Positions 9,337 through 17,570 of a stretch of 64,000 bases of DNA are shown here, one piece after another. Below the pieces are notes generated by a model. That model ran no database searches and was not told the DNA's origin. It saw only the letters and a list, made by a program, of their open reading frames with translations. Numbering within the stretch: the stretch's first letter is position 1; the number at the start of each line of letters is the position of its first letter. The translations under genes and the position numbers were made by a program. The DNA comes from Sphingobacteriaceae bacterium (GTDB lineage Bacteria; Bacteroidota; Bacteroidia; B-17B0; Aurantibacillaceae): positions 124,001 through 188,000 of the forward strand of contig JADJXI010000020.1 in NCBI GenBank assembly GCA_016715905.1. Direction: 5' to 3'.

Positions 9337-10497
9337 ATGGTACAAACTTTTCTGCAAGAGCAGATACTCGAAAAATTAAACGCCCTGGTTGTTGTAATCA
9401 ACAAGTATGGCAATGCCGAATACGTAAGTCAATCGGCCGGTCAATTATTAGGCTATGATAGCAGCCAACTCGTTGGTGAAAACTGGTGGGAAGTAACGCG
9501 CTTTTCAAGACCGGAAGGAGAAAGAACAAAAAATAAAATTTTGGCCTTGATGCGTGTACAAAATAAAACGTCCGAATCATTTGAACACCAATTCAGAACA
9601 AAACAGGGTGGACAAAAATGGATACGTTGGAATGTTTCCTTTTTAAGTGATGAACAAATGATTGGTATAGGCTATGATGTTACAGATAAGAAAAATCAGG
9701 AGAAACAGTTGCTGGAAAAAAATAAGCAACTGCAAACCAAGAATCAGGAGATAACCGATAGCATCATGTACGCCAAACGGATTCAGCACAACAGTCTGCA
9801 ATCAAAAGCGGTAATTGATAAAGTTTTTAAACACAACTTTGTTTTGTACCGGCCGAAAGATGTAGTGAGCGGTGATTTTTACTTTTTTCACAGAGATGAA
9901 GAATGCAGTTATGCTTTTGCTATTGATTGTACGGGGCATGGTGTGCCCGGCGCGATGATGAGTATGGTAGCAAACAGTATTGTGAAAGAGGTAATGCTCA
10001 ATAAAAAAGCCAAAGCTGTATCTCAGATTTTATATGAATTAGATAGAGAACTCTACAAAGCCATTAACTCCAATGGCAATGAAATAAATATGGATGGGAT
10101 GGATGTAAGCGTAATAAGTTTAAATCACAAAAAAGGAAGGTTGCACTTTGCCGGAGCCTTAAGGCCCATGATTATTGTAAGAAGGGGAGAGGTGATTGAA
10201 TTTAGAGCAAGCCGTTACCCTTTAGGTTTTTATAATGATGTAAATAAAATATTTGAAGAACAGGTTGTGTTGGTTGAGCCGGGCGATAATTTATATTTGT
10301 TTACCGACGGTTACATTGATCAGTTTGGAGGAAGTGATTACAAAAAATTAAACAAAAAGAATTTTAAAGAATTGCTTAAAATTGCGGCCGAAATGAATAT
10401 AGAAGAACAAGAAGCATTTTTGGATTACTCCTTAAATAACTGGAAACAAGAAGAAGAACAAACAGATGATGTGTTGGTTATTGGGATACAGGTTTGA
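9337..10497 (+). CDS. PAS domain-SpoIIE type PP2C phosphatase
   Basis: The 386-residue protein starts with a PAS domain (about residues 8-120, with N-K-Y-G-N-A-E-Y-V and G-I-G-Y-D-V-T-D-K-K), then a coiled-coil linker (about 120-150) and a SpoIIE-type phosphatase domain. The metal-binding acidic motifs are visible: V-V-S-G-D-F-Y-F-F, A-I-D-C-T-G-H-G-V-P-G-A-M-M-S, and L-F-T-D-G-Y-I-D-Q-F. Such proteins dephosphorylate Ser/Thr in partner-switching pathways (anti-anti-sigma factors) in response to a PAS-sensed signal. No partner gene is nearby. It has its own promoter and a structured leader. Confidence 0.92.
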   Translation: MVQTFLQEQILEKLNALVVVINKYGNAEYVSQSAGQLLGYDSSQLVGENWWEVTRFSRPEGERTKNKILALMRVQNKTSESFEHQFRTKQGGQKWIRWNVSFLSDEQMIGIGYDVTDKKNQEKQLLEKNKQLQTKNQEITDSIMYAKRIQHNSLQSKAVIDKVFKHNFVLYRPKDVVSGDFYFFHRDEECSYAFAIDCTGHGVPGAMMSMVANSIVKEVMLNKKAKAVSQILYELDRELYKAINSNGNEINMDGMDVSVISLNHKKGRLHFAGALRPMIIVRRGEVIEFRASRYPLGFYNDVNKIFEEQVVLVEPGDNLYLFTDGYIDQFGGSDYKKLNKKNFKELLKIAAEMNIEEQEAFLDYSLNNWKQEEEQTDDVLVIGIQV

Positions 10498-10903
10498 TTA
10501 CCCAAACCTATATAAATTTTTAACCACATAGATTCATAGTTTTTTCTGAGAGTTAAAGTGTAAGATTAGATTTACATAGGAAAATTATTAAAATAATTTT
10601 TATGTATGTGATTTTTACTTTCGAAATTAAATTCTTTCACTTTAAACCATAAAAGAAATAAAAGATCATAAAAGTGTTTTTGGTTTTTGAGTTATTGGTT
10701 ACAAGTTTTTTTGTTGGAATTCCCGAATGTCAAGTTGAGCGCCTGCCTTCCGTAGAAATGGTAGTCGAAGCGTGGCACACTCCGCCGGGGCGGAGAAGTG
10801 TGAGTACCAGAATTCTTCTAAATTTGAAATGCATGTAGTTAGCGTTTACAAAACATTTAATGCTATGTGGTTTAATATTCTAAACCATAAAAGAAATAAA
10901 AAC
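10498..10903. repeat. Gene-free stretch holding modular repeat copy A
   Basis: This 406-base gap contains three modules that recur at 29886-30240. R1 (10521-10640) begins taaccacatagattcatag. R2 (10643-10712) begins taaaccataaaagaaataaa. R3 (10714-10781, 68 bases) is almost identical to 29961-30028. A stem-loop follows at 10776-10802 and a partial R2 at about 10880-10900. Module order here is R1-R2-R3. No coding region is credible; a short open frame across R3 is not conserved in the other copy. Confidence 0.85.
10776..10802. repeat. REP-like stem-loop, copy 1
   Basis: Arms CACACT (10776-10781) and AGTGTG (10797-10802) enclose a 15-base GC-rich core that is itself self-complementary (CCGCC/GGCGG). 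The arms are identical to those of the copy at 30023-30045, but the core differs. Confidence 0.6.
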
Positions 10904-11353
10904 TTAAAAATCCTTTTTTTGAATTTTATTATGCGTGTCGTTTACTTGCATTAAGGCAGCGGAGCCATACCAAGGGTGTAATTCCATAATTAATCTTCCG
11001 GCTTGTATAGCAGGATCGCTTTCCGTTAGTTTTTTTCCTGCTTCAATGGTTTCAACATTAAAAATGTAAATACCTCTTATTTCTCCTTCATCTAAAAAAG
11101 GACCAGCCACCACTAATTCGCCATTTTGAGCCATGCGATTAATATTGGCCAAGTGTGCGCTTTGCAATTTTGCTGCCGTTGCAGAATCTTGAGTTCTGTT
11201 TGGTCCTTTTTTTAAAAAGGCCATCACGTACTGCTTCATGCCGTAATCATCCGCTCCCAATTTTTTGGCTAAAGTGGCATCGTAGTTTTTATTTTCCTGG
11301 GCGTTACTTACAAAGCAAGTGAGCAACAAAATTATCGCAAAATATTTTTTCAT
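10904..11353 (-). CDS. YciI-like domain protein with signal peptide
   Basis: Starting at the ATG at 11353, the protein has 149 residues and opens with a signal peptide (M-K-K-Y-F-A-I-I-L-L-L-T-C-F-V-S-N-A-Q). The mature part shows the YciI/DGPF fold pattern: M-A-F-L-K-K-G-P-N-R, H-L-A-N-I-N-R-M-A-Q-N-G-E-L-V-V-A-G-P-F and the G-x-x-x-x-x-D-P-A-I-x-A-G-x-L core. The frame extends upstream to 11443, but that extension would cross the sucB terminator and precede the signal peptide, so I use the later start. YciI-like proteins are small ferredoxin-fold proteins; an exported version has no clear role. Confidence 0.8.
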   Translation of the reverse strand: MKKYFAIILLLTCFVSNAQENKNYDATLAKKLGADDYGMKQYVMAFLKKGPNRTQDSATAAKLQSAHLANINRMAQNGELVVAGPFLDEGEIRGIYIFNVETIEAGKKLTESDPAIQAGRLIMELHPWYGSAALMQVNDTHNKIQKKDF

Positions 11354-11360
11354 AGCGTTA

Positions 11361-11390
11361 AAAAAAATCCCTTGCTGAATGAGCAAGGGA
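11361..11390 (-). terminator. Rho-independent terminator after sucB
   Basis: Read on the minus strand, TCCCTTGCT pairs with AGCAAGGGA (11368-11376 with 11382-11390) around a 5-base loop, followed by a run of seven T (11361-11367). It lies 13 bases after the sucB stop and just before the ATG of the YciI-like gene, separating the two units. Confidence 0.85.
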
Positions 11391-11402
11391 GTGTTTACTA
11401 AT

Positions 11403-12668
11403 TTATAAACCCAGCAGAATTTCTTCCGGATTTTTTCCTCCAAAAATAATGCGGCTTGGATTTTCCAACATTTCCTTTACTTTCACTAAAAATCCAACAC
11501 TCTCTCTGCCGTCAATAATACGGTGATCATAACTTAAGGCTATATACATCATGGGTCTGATTTCTACTTTTCCGTTTACGGCCATGGGTCTTTCTACCAC
11601 GTTGTGCATGCCTAAGATTGCACTTTGAGGCGGATTAATTATGGGGGTACTCATCATACTGCCAAATACACCACCGTTAGTAATGGTAAAAGTTCCGCCT
11701 TCCATTTCGGGAATAGTTAATTTACCGTCACGCGCTTTTATCGCTAAGGCTTTAATGCCTAATTCAATTTCTGCCAAACTCATTAGTTCTGCATTTCGTA
11801 ATACCGGAACCATTAATCCTTTTGGAGCGCTTACGGCAATACCAATATCACAATATTTGTTGTACACAATTTCTTCTCCATCAATCATCGCATTCACCGC
11901 CGGAAAATGATATAGTGCCTCGCAAACGGCTTTGGTAAAGAAACTCATAAATCCTAATCCGCTTTGATGCGCTTCTTTAAATTTATCTTTATACTTTGCG
12001 CGTATTTCATAAATGGCACTCATGTCTACTTCATTAAATGTAGTCAACATGGCTGTTTCATTTTTTACAGCAACCAATCGTTTAGCCACAACTTTCCGTA
12101 GTGAAGTCATTTTCACTTTTTCCTTATCTCGTGTTCCCTGCCAGCTATTACTTAAGGCTTTGCCAGCACTTGGTAAACCGTTAGCTAAGGCGGCTAATAC
12201 ATCTTGTTTGGTAATTCTACCGTCTTTTCCACTTCCGTTTAATTGCGTGGCTTTAATATTATTCTCCGCCATTATTTTTGCAGCGGCCACACTTGGTGTT
12301 CCGCTTGCGTGTGATTTCTCCTCTGATTTAGAACCTTCTTGGACTACAACTTTTTTCTCTTCTGGTTTTGATTCATTTCCATTTGCGGAACTATTGGTGG
12401 TGGCTGAGCTTGTCGAAGCCACCGGTTTTACCGAAGTATCTATTTTTACAACCACTTGTCCTACTTTCACCGTATCTCCTTCGGCTGCTAAAACTTCAAT
12501 CTTTCCGCTTTCTTCAGCATTCAGCGTAAGCGTTGCTTTATCGGAATCTATTTCCGCCAGCACATCGTCTTTTTCAACTACATCGCCGGTGTTTTTTACC
12601 CACTTTGCAATAACTACTTCCGTAATTGATTCTCCGGGACTTGGTACTTTTAATTCTACAATTGCCAT
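11403..12668 (-). CDS. sucB: 2-oxoglutarate dehydrogenase E2, dihydrolipoyl succinyltransferase
   Basis: The 421-residue protein has a lipoyl domain (residues 1-77, lipoylated K44 in E-I-D-S-D-K-A-T), a low-complexity linker (about 78-122), an E3/E1-binding domain (124-160, G-T-P-S-V-A-A-A-K-I-M) and a catalytic acyltransferase domain ending with the active-site S-Y-D-H-R-I-I-D-G (H382, D386). It transfers the succinyl group to CoA in the TCA cycle. It lies 22 bases after sucA and is closed by a strong terminator. Oddly, residues 83-90 of the linker (V-A-S-T-S-S-A-T) are encoded by a REP-like stem-loop at 12399-12423, apparently an in-frame insertion. Confidence 0.96.
   Translation of the reverse strand: MAIVELKVPSPGESITEVVIAKWVKNTGDVVEKDDVLAEIDSDKATLTLNAEESGKIEVLAAEGDTVKVGQVVVKIDTSVKPVASTSSATTNSSANGNESKPEEKKVVVQEGSKSEEKSHASGTPSVAAAKIMAENNIKATQLNGSGKDGRITKQDVLAALANGLPSAGKALSNSWQGTRDKEKVKMTSLRKVVAKRLVAVKNETAMLTTFNEVDMSAIYEIRAKYKDKFKEAHQSGLGFMSFFTKAVCEALYHFPAVNAMIDGEEIVYNKYCDIGIAVSAPKGLMVPVLRNAELMSLAEIELGIKALAIKARDGKLTIPEMEGGTFTITNGGVFGSMMSTPIINPPQSAILGMHNVVERPMAVNGKVEIRPMMYIALSYDHRIIDGRESVGFLVKVKEMLENPSRIIFGGKNPEEILLGL
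12399..12423. repeat. REP-like stem-loop inside the sucB linker, copy 3
   Basis: Perfect 7-base arms GGTGGCT (12399-12405) and AGCCACC (12417-12423) enclose the 11-base core GAGCTTGTCGA. The core matches that at 30029-30039 in ten of eleven bases, while the arms are different but again complementary. It lies in frame in the flexible linker of sucB, so it is tolerated by the protein. Confidence 0.7.
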
Positions 12669-12690
12669 AATATTTTTACTTATTAATATT

Positions 12691-15408
12691 TTATTTTACT
12701 GCTACTTTTGAAAAAATGCCGGTCATGATTTCTTCATTTTCCATGGCATGACGTTTTGCAAAACCGGTAGCCGGACTTGCTGCTTCATCTCTTCCTATAT
12801 ATTTTAAATTCAATGAACGCAAATGTTTATCTACAAATCGGTATGGGCCCATATTTTCAGGTTCTTCCTGAATAAATAAATATTCTTTGACTTTCGCATA
12901 TTTCTTTAATATAGCATTTACCTGTTTATGTGGGAATGGATATAATTGTTCCAAGCGAATAAAGGCAATATCATCACATTCCTCTTTTTGACGGCGTTCA
13001 ATTAAATCGTAATAAATTTTACCGGAGCAAAATCCTATACGGGTTACTTTTTTGGAATCCACTTGATCATCCAAAACCTCATTAAATTTATTTTTTGTAA
13101 AATCTTTTAAAGGGCTCACGCAACTTGGATAGCGCAATAATTTTTTAGGGGTAAAACAAATGAGTGGTTTTCTAAATTCGCGTTTCAATTGTCTGCGAAT
13201 CACGTGAAATTGTTGGGCAGGCGTGGTTGCATTGATGATTTGCAGATTATTTTCTGCACAGGCTTGTAAAAATCTTTCCATTCTGGCACTGGAGTGTTCC
13301 GGTCCCTGTCCTTCATATCCATGTGGTAATAATATCACCAAACCGTTCATTCTTCTCCATTTGTATTCGGCGGAAGTTAAATATTGGTCAATTATAATTT
13401 GTGCTCCGTTAAAGAAATCGCCAAATTGAGCTTCCCAAATCGTTAAAGAATTAGGGGCGGCAAAAGCATAACCATACTCAAATCCCAATACACCATACTC
13501 GCTTAATAAGGAGTTGTAAATATTTAATTTATTTTTTTCACTAACGGTATTCAGTGGTGTGTATTCTTCTTCGCTATCTTCTATTTTAATAACGGCATGG
13601 CGATGCGAGAAAGTGCCGCGTTCAACGTCTTGTCCACTGAAACGAATTGGAAATCCTTCATGCAACAATGATGCGTAAGCCAATAATTCACCCATGGCCC
13701 AATCGTAATTATCACCCTTAATCATTGCCTTACGATCTTCAAATACTTTTTTTATTTTATTAAAGAATTTTTTATCGGCAGGTAATTCAGTGGTTTTAAC
13801 GGCTAGTTCTAAGAAAAGTTTTTCAGCAATGGAAGTGTCGGGTGATTCATCAAAATCGCTGGCGTCAGCCATTTTTATTCCTTTCCAGTATCCTTCCAAA
13901 AATGAAGTAATTTTTGTTTTATCCGTTTTTTTAGCAAAATCTAAATCCGAATCCAATTGACTTTTAAATTCTTGTTCTAAAGTTTTTGCCTCTTGCGCAA
14001 GCGCCGAACCTTCTTTGGCCAATTGCTGAACATAAATATCTTTTACATTTGGATGAGAAGAAATGGCTTTATACAGCAAGGGTTGTGTAAATCGAGGTTC
14101 ATCACCTTCATTGTGACCGTATTTGCGATAACAAAGTACATCAATAAACACATCACGATGAAAGGTTTGGCGAAATTCCATGGCCAATCTGGCAACAAAA
14201 CAACATGCTTCAACATCGTCACCATTCACATGAAACACCGGACTCAAAACTACTTTAGCTACATCAGTACAATAGGTTGATGATCGCGCATCTATATAGT
14301 TGGTTGTAAATCCTACTTGATTGTTTATTACAAAGTGAATCGTTCCTCCTGTTTTGTAGGCTTCCAATTGGCTCATTTGTAACACTTCATATACAATTCC
14401 CTGTCCGGCAATGGCCGCGTCTCCGTGCAAAATAATCGGGCAGGCTTTAGAAAAATCCCCGTGGTGTAAATTATCAATTTTAGCTCTAACAATTCCCTCC
14501 ACAACCGGCGCAACAGTTTCTAAGTGCGATGGATTTGGTGTTAAGCTGGTGTGAATTTTTTTCCCATTATAAATCTGATCTGATGAATAACCCATGTGGT
14601 ATTTTACGTCACCGTCAAATAAAGAATCTTCACTTTCTCTGCCTTCAAATTCAGTAAAAACATCTTTGTATTTTTTATTCATGATGTTGGTTAACACATT
14701 TAATCTTCCGCGGTGTGCCATTCCAATCACATAATCTTCAATACCCATATCTGCGCCTTGTTTCATTAGAGCGCCCATAGCCGGAATCACCGCTTCACCA
14801 CCTTCTAATGAAAATCTTTTTTGTCCAACAAATTTGGTATGCAGATAGTTTTCAAAAACTACCGCGTGTATTAAATCCAATAAAATATCTTTCTTTTCCT
14901 CCTGTGAATAGGTTGGTGTGTTTTTAGATTTCTCCATTTTACCTTGTAACCATTTAATGGTTGAAGGTTCACGCATAAACATGTATTCAGCACCTATAGC
15001 TTCGCAATACGTTTCTTCCAAGTGGGCAATGATGTCTTTTAATTTTGCCGGACCTATACCAATTTCGGTACCGGCCTGAAAAACACTTTCCAAATCTTTT
15101 TCACTCAGGCCAAAATTTTCAATAGCCAAGGTAGGTTGATAAGTGCGGCGAGTACGAACCGGATTAGTGTGGGTAAACAAATGTCCGCGTTGCCGATATC
15201 CGGCAATTAAGTTAATTACCTTAAACTCTTTGGTAACATTTTCAGGTATGGCATCATGGCCTGAAGAAAAATTAGTACTTGCAAATTCAAAACCCTTAAA
15301 GAAGTCGGCCCAAGACTGATCAACCGATAAAGGATCTTTTGAATATTGCAAAAAGAGACTTTCAATTGCGTTCACATCGCTGGTACCTACGTACGAAAAC
15401 TTATCCAT
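12691..15408 (-). CDS. sucA: 2-oxoglutarate dehydrogenase E1 component
   Basis: This 905-residue protein is the thiamine-diphosphate-dependent decarboxylase of the 2-oxoglutarate dehydrogenase complex. Visible marks are the N-terminal S-Y-V-G-T-S-D...Q-Y-S-K-D-P-L-S-V-D-Q-S-W segment, G-M-A-H-R-G-R-L-N (229-237), the ThDP motif H-G-D-A-A-I-A-G-Q-G (328-337) ending in N-N (361-363), and the C-terminal L-L-P-H-G-Y-E-G-Q-G-P-E-H-S-S-A-R transketolase-type motif. Length is normal for the family. It heads the sucA-sucB operon and is divergent from the ferredoxin-linked 2-oxoacid oxidoreductase operon across 314 bases. Confidence 0.97.
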   Translation of the reverse strand: MDKFSYVGTSDVNAIESLFLQYSKDPLSVDQSWADFFKGFEFASTNFSSGHDAIPENVTKEFKVINLIAGYRQRGHLFTHTNPVRTRRTYQPTLAIENFGLSEKDLESVFQAGTEIGIGPAKLKDIIAHLEETYCEAIGAEYMFMREPSTIKWLQGKMEKSKNTPTYSQEEKKDILLDLIHAVVFENYLHTKFVGQKRFSLEGGEAVIPAMGALMKQGADMGIEDYVIGMAHRGRLNVLTNIMNKKYKDVFTEFEGRESEDSLFDGDVKYHMGYSSDQIYNGKKIHTSLTPNPSHLETVAPVVEGIVRAKIDNLHHGDFSKACPIILHGDAAIAGQGIVYEVLQMSQLEAYKTGGTIHFVINNQVGFTTNYIDARSSTYCTDVAKVVLSPVFHVNGDDVEACCFVARLAMEFRQTFHRDVFIDVLCYRKYGHNEGDEPRFTQPLLYKAISSHPNVKDIYVQQLAKEGSALAQEAKTLEQEFKSQLDSDLDFAKKTDKTKITSFLEGYWKGIKMADASDFDESPDTSIAEKLFLELAVKTTELPADKKFFNKIKKVFEDRKAMIKGDNYDWAMGELLAYASLLHEGFPIRFSGQDVERGTFSHRHAVIKIEDSEEEYTPLNTVSEKNKLNIYNSLLSEYGVLGFEYGYAFAAPNSLTIWEAQFGDFFNGAQIIIDQYLTSAEYKWRRMNGLVILLPHGYEGQGPEHSSARMERFLQACAENNLQIINATTPAQQFHVIRRQLKREFRKPLICFTPKKLLRYPSCVSPLKDFTKNKFNEVLDDQVDSKKVTRIGFCSGKIYYDLIERRQKEECDDIAFIRLEQLYPFPHKQVNAILKKYAKVKEYLFIQEEPENMGPYRFVDKHLRSLNLKYIGRDEAASPATGFAKRHAMENEEIMTGIFSKVAVK

Positions 15409-15722
15409 GTTGTTTTTGTAAAATGAACAACAAATTTAATGAAATTTTACAGCTAAAAGCCTATTAAAAAGTTATTATTTAGCGATTTGGGACCTGTGTT
15501 TTTTTAGTTAATAAAAGAGAGAAGAGACCGATAAACACAGCCATTTACCTGCTAAAAATTCATTCCCTAAAAATTATTTTACCTAATTATGAATATATTG
15601 AATAATATGTTAAATTTGAAGATATTCTTAACAGAAAAGTGAAATTTACCAATGAAAAAGGGAAGTCACATTTTAAATTCAATCCAAAAAAATTTACTTT
15701 TAAATTCTAAATTCATTATACT
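15409..15722. promoter_or_regulatory. Divergent control region between sucA and the 2-oxoacid:ferredoxin oxidoreductase operon
   Basis: No gene is seen in these 314 bases. A TAAATTTG -7 element lies on the minus strand at 15431-15438, about 22 bases before sucA. Another TAAATTTG lies on the plus strand at 15611-15618, about 105 bases before the other operon. Neither has a clear TTG at the right distance, so activators may be needed. Inverted 8-base arms CTGTGTTT (15494-15501) and AAACACAG (15533-15540) lie between the two and could be a long hairpin or operator. Confidence 0.45.
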
Positions 15723-17540
15723 TTGAAGCCAACGGACATTAAAAACCCGGAGTATTACCACAAAGTGGTTGACTGCCAATATGCCTGCCCTGCGCACACT
15801 CCTGTGCCGCATTACATTCGTTTAATATCAGAAGGAAAATACCCGGAAGCCTATATGGTGAACTGGGATTCTAATGTTTTTCCCGGAGTGTTAGGAAGAA
15901 CCTGTGACCGACCTTGTGAACCGGCCTGCAGAAGGGTAAGAGTGGAAGAAGAGCCTGTTGCTATTTGTCGATTAAAAAGAGTGGCCGCTGATAATAAAGG
16001 GGATTTAAGCAAGTATATGCCAAAAGGACCTTTTAAACCAAACGGAAAAAAAATTGCTTTAATTGGTGGTGGCCCGGCTTCGTTAACCGTAGCTCGTGAT
16101 TTAGCTCCATTGGGTTATGAGTTACATTTATTTGACGAACAAAACCTGGGCGGCGGATTTATGAGAAGTCAGATTCCTTCATTCCGATTACCCGAAACTG
16201 TTTTAAATGAAGAAGTAAACTATATTTTAGATTTAGGCATTCACACACATTTTAATCATTACGTAAAAAGTTTAAAAGAAGTATTGTCTAAAGATTATGA
16301 TGCCGTGTTTGTAGGTACAGGTGCACCAAAGGGAAGAGATTTACCGGATATGATTGGAAGAAATGAAGGAGCTAAAAATATTCATATTGGTATTAATTGG
16401 TTAGCCAGCGTTGCTTTTGAACATACTAAAAAGATTGGAAAAAAAGTGATTGTTTTAGGTGGAGGAAATACAGCGATGGATTGTTGCCGAACCTCAAGAA
16501 GATTAGGTGGAGAAGAAGTAAAGGTGATTGTACGTTCTCCTTTTGCTGAAATGAAAGCATCGCCTTGGGAAAAAGAAGATGCCATTCATGAGGATATTCC
16601 AATTATTGATAATCATGTACCAAAAACATTTGTAGTGGAAAATGGAGTTTTGAAAGGTATGACATTTGAAAAAGTGCATGCGGTGTATGATGAGCAGGGT
16701 AAACGCAAATTAGTTCCTACCGGTGAAGCCGAAGTTTTTGAAGCAGCTGATGACGTAATTATTGCTATTGGTCAGGAAAATAGTTTTCCGTGGATTGAGC
16801 GCGATTTAGGAATTGAATTTGACAAATGGGAAATGCCAAAAGTAGATGAAGTAACTTTTGCATCCAGTAATCCTAAAGTGTTTTTTGGAGGCGATTCTGC
16901 TTGGGGACCGAAAAATGTAATCACCGCAGTAGCTCACGGCCATCAAGCCGCTATTTCTATTGATTTATTTTGCAATGCGAAAGACTTAGTGAAAGATCGT
17001 CCCGCACCAATGGTAAATCTCATGAGCCAAAAAATGGGAATACATGAGTGGAGTTATGAAAGTGAAGTAACCATCGATCAAAGATATATAGTGCCACAGG
17101 CCGACAAAAAACTCACACTTAGCAACAGGAAAAAGGAAGTTGAACTTGGTTTTGATTTACCTACGGGTTTTAAAGAAGCTGCCAGATGTTTAAACTGCGA
17201 TGTGCAAACAGTTTTTACCGAAAATAAATGCATTGAATGTGATGCTTGTGTAGATATTTGTCCAACTTCCTGTATCACCTTTACCAATAATGAGGATGAT
17301 GAAGAAATATTAAGGGCGAATTTAAAAGTGCCTGCCACCAATAAAACACAAGACATTTATATTTCTGCTTCATTACCTACAAAGCGCATTATGGTGAAAG
17401 ATGAAAATGTTTGTTTGCATTGCGGACTGTGTGCCGAGCGTTGCCCAACAGCTGCGTGGGATATGCAAAAATATTTTTACGGAATCACCAAGGCCGGAAA
17501 AGAAGCCAGTGTTATCAACTCATTAAATAAGGTTAAATAA
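15723..17540 (+). CDS. GltD-like FAD/NAD(P) oxidoreductase with ferredoxin domain
   Basis: The 605-residue protein has an N-terminal iron-sulfur domain (C-Q-Y-A-C-P-A-H-T-P-V-P and C-D-R-P-C-E-P-A-C), an FAD-binding G-G-G-P-A-S-L motif (about residue 117), an NAD(P)-binding G-G-G-N-T-A-M-D motif (about 252) and a C-terminal two-cluster ferredoxin domain (C-I-E-C-D-A-C-V-D-I-C-P and C-L-H-C-G-L-C-A-E-R-C-P). It resembles the small subunit of glutamate synthase and NfnB. Placed 30 bases before the alpha and beta subunits of a 2-oxoacid:ferredoxin oxidoreductase, it probably passes electrons between that enzyme and NAD(P)H. The start is TTG; later ATG codons would remove the first cluster motif. 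Confidence 0.88.
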   Translation: MKPTDIKNPEYYHKVVDCQYACPAHTPVPHYIRLISEGKYPEAYMVNWDSNVFPGVLGRTCDRPCEPACRRVRVEEEPVAICRLKRVAADNKGDLSKYMPKGPFKPNGKKIALIGGGPASLTVARDLAPLGYELHLFDEQNLGGGFMRSQIPSFRLPETVLNEEVNYILDLGIHTHFNHYVKSLKEVLSKDYDAVFVGTGAPKGRDLPDMIGRNEGAKNIHIGINWLASVAFEHTKKIGKKVIVLGGGNTAMDCCRTSRRLGGEEVKVIVRSPFAEMKASPWEKEDAIHEDIPIIDNHVPKTFVVENGVLKGMTFEKVHAVYDEQGKRKLVPTGEAEVFEAADDVIIAIGQENSFPWIERDLGIEFDKWEMPKVDEVTFASSNPKVFFGGDSAWGPKNVITAVAHGHQAAISIDLFCNAKDLVKDRPAPMVNLMSQKMGIHEWSYESEVTIDQRYIVPQADKKLTLSNRKKEVELGFDLPTGFKEAARCLNCDVQTVFTENKCIECDACVDICPTSCITFTNNEDDEEILRANLKVPATNKTQDIYISASLPTKRIMVKDENVCLHCGLCAERCPTAAWDMQKYFYGITKAGKEASVINSLNKVK

Positions 17541-17570
17541 AATTATAGACTCAATTAATTAGAACGTAAT

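Noticed and set aside
10772..10954. 60-residue open frame across repeat copy A
   Set aside because: It lies in the repeat and is not maintained in copy B, so it is not a gene.
11354..11443. Longer N-terminus for the YciI-like protein
   Set aside because: The extension crosses the sucB terminator and would put 30 residues before a clear signal peptide.
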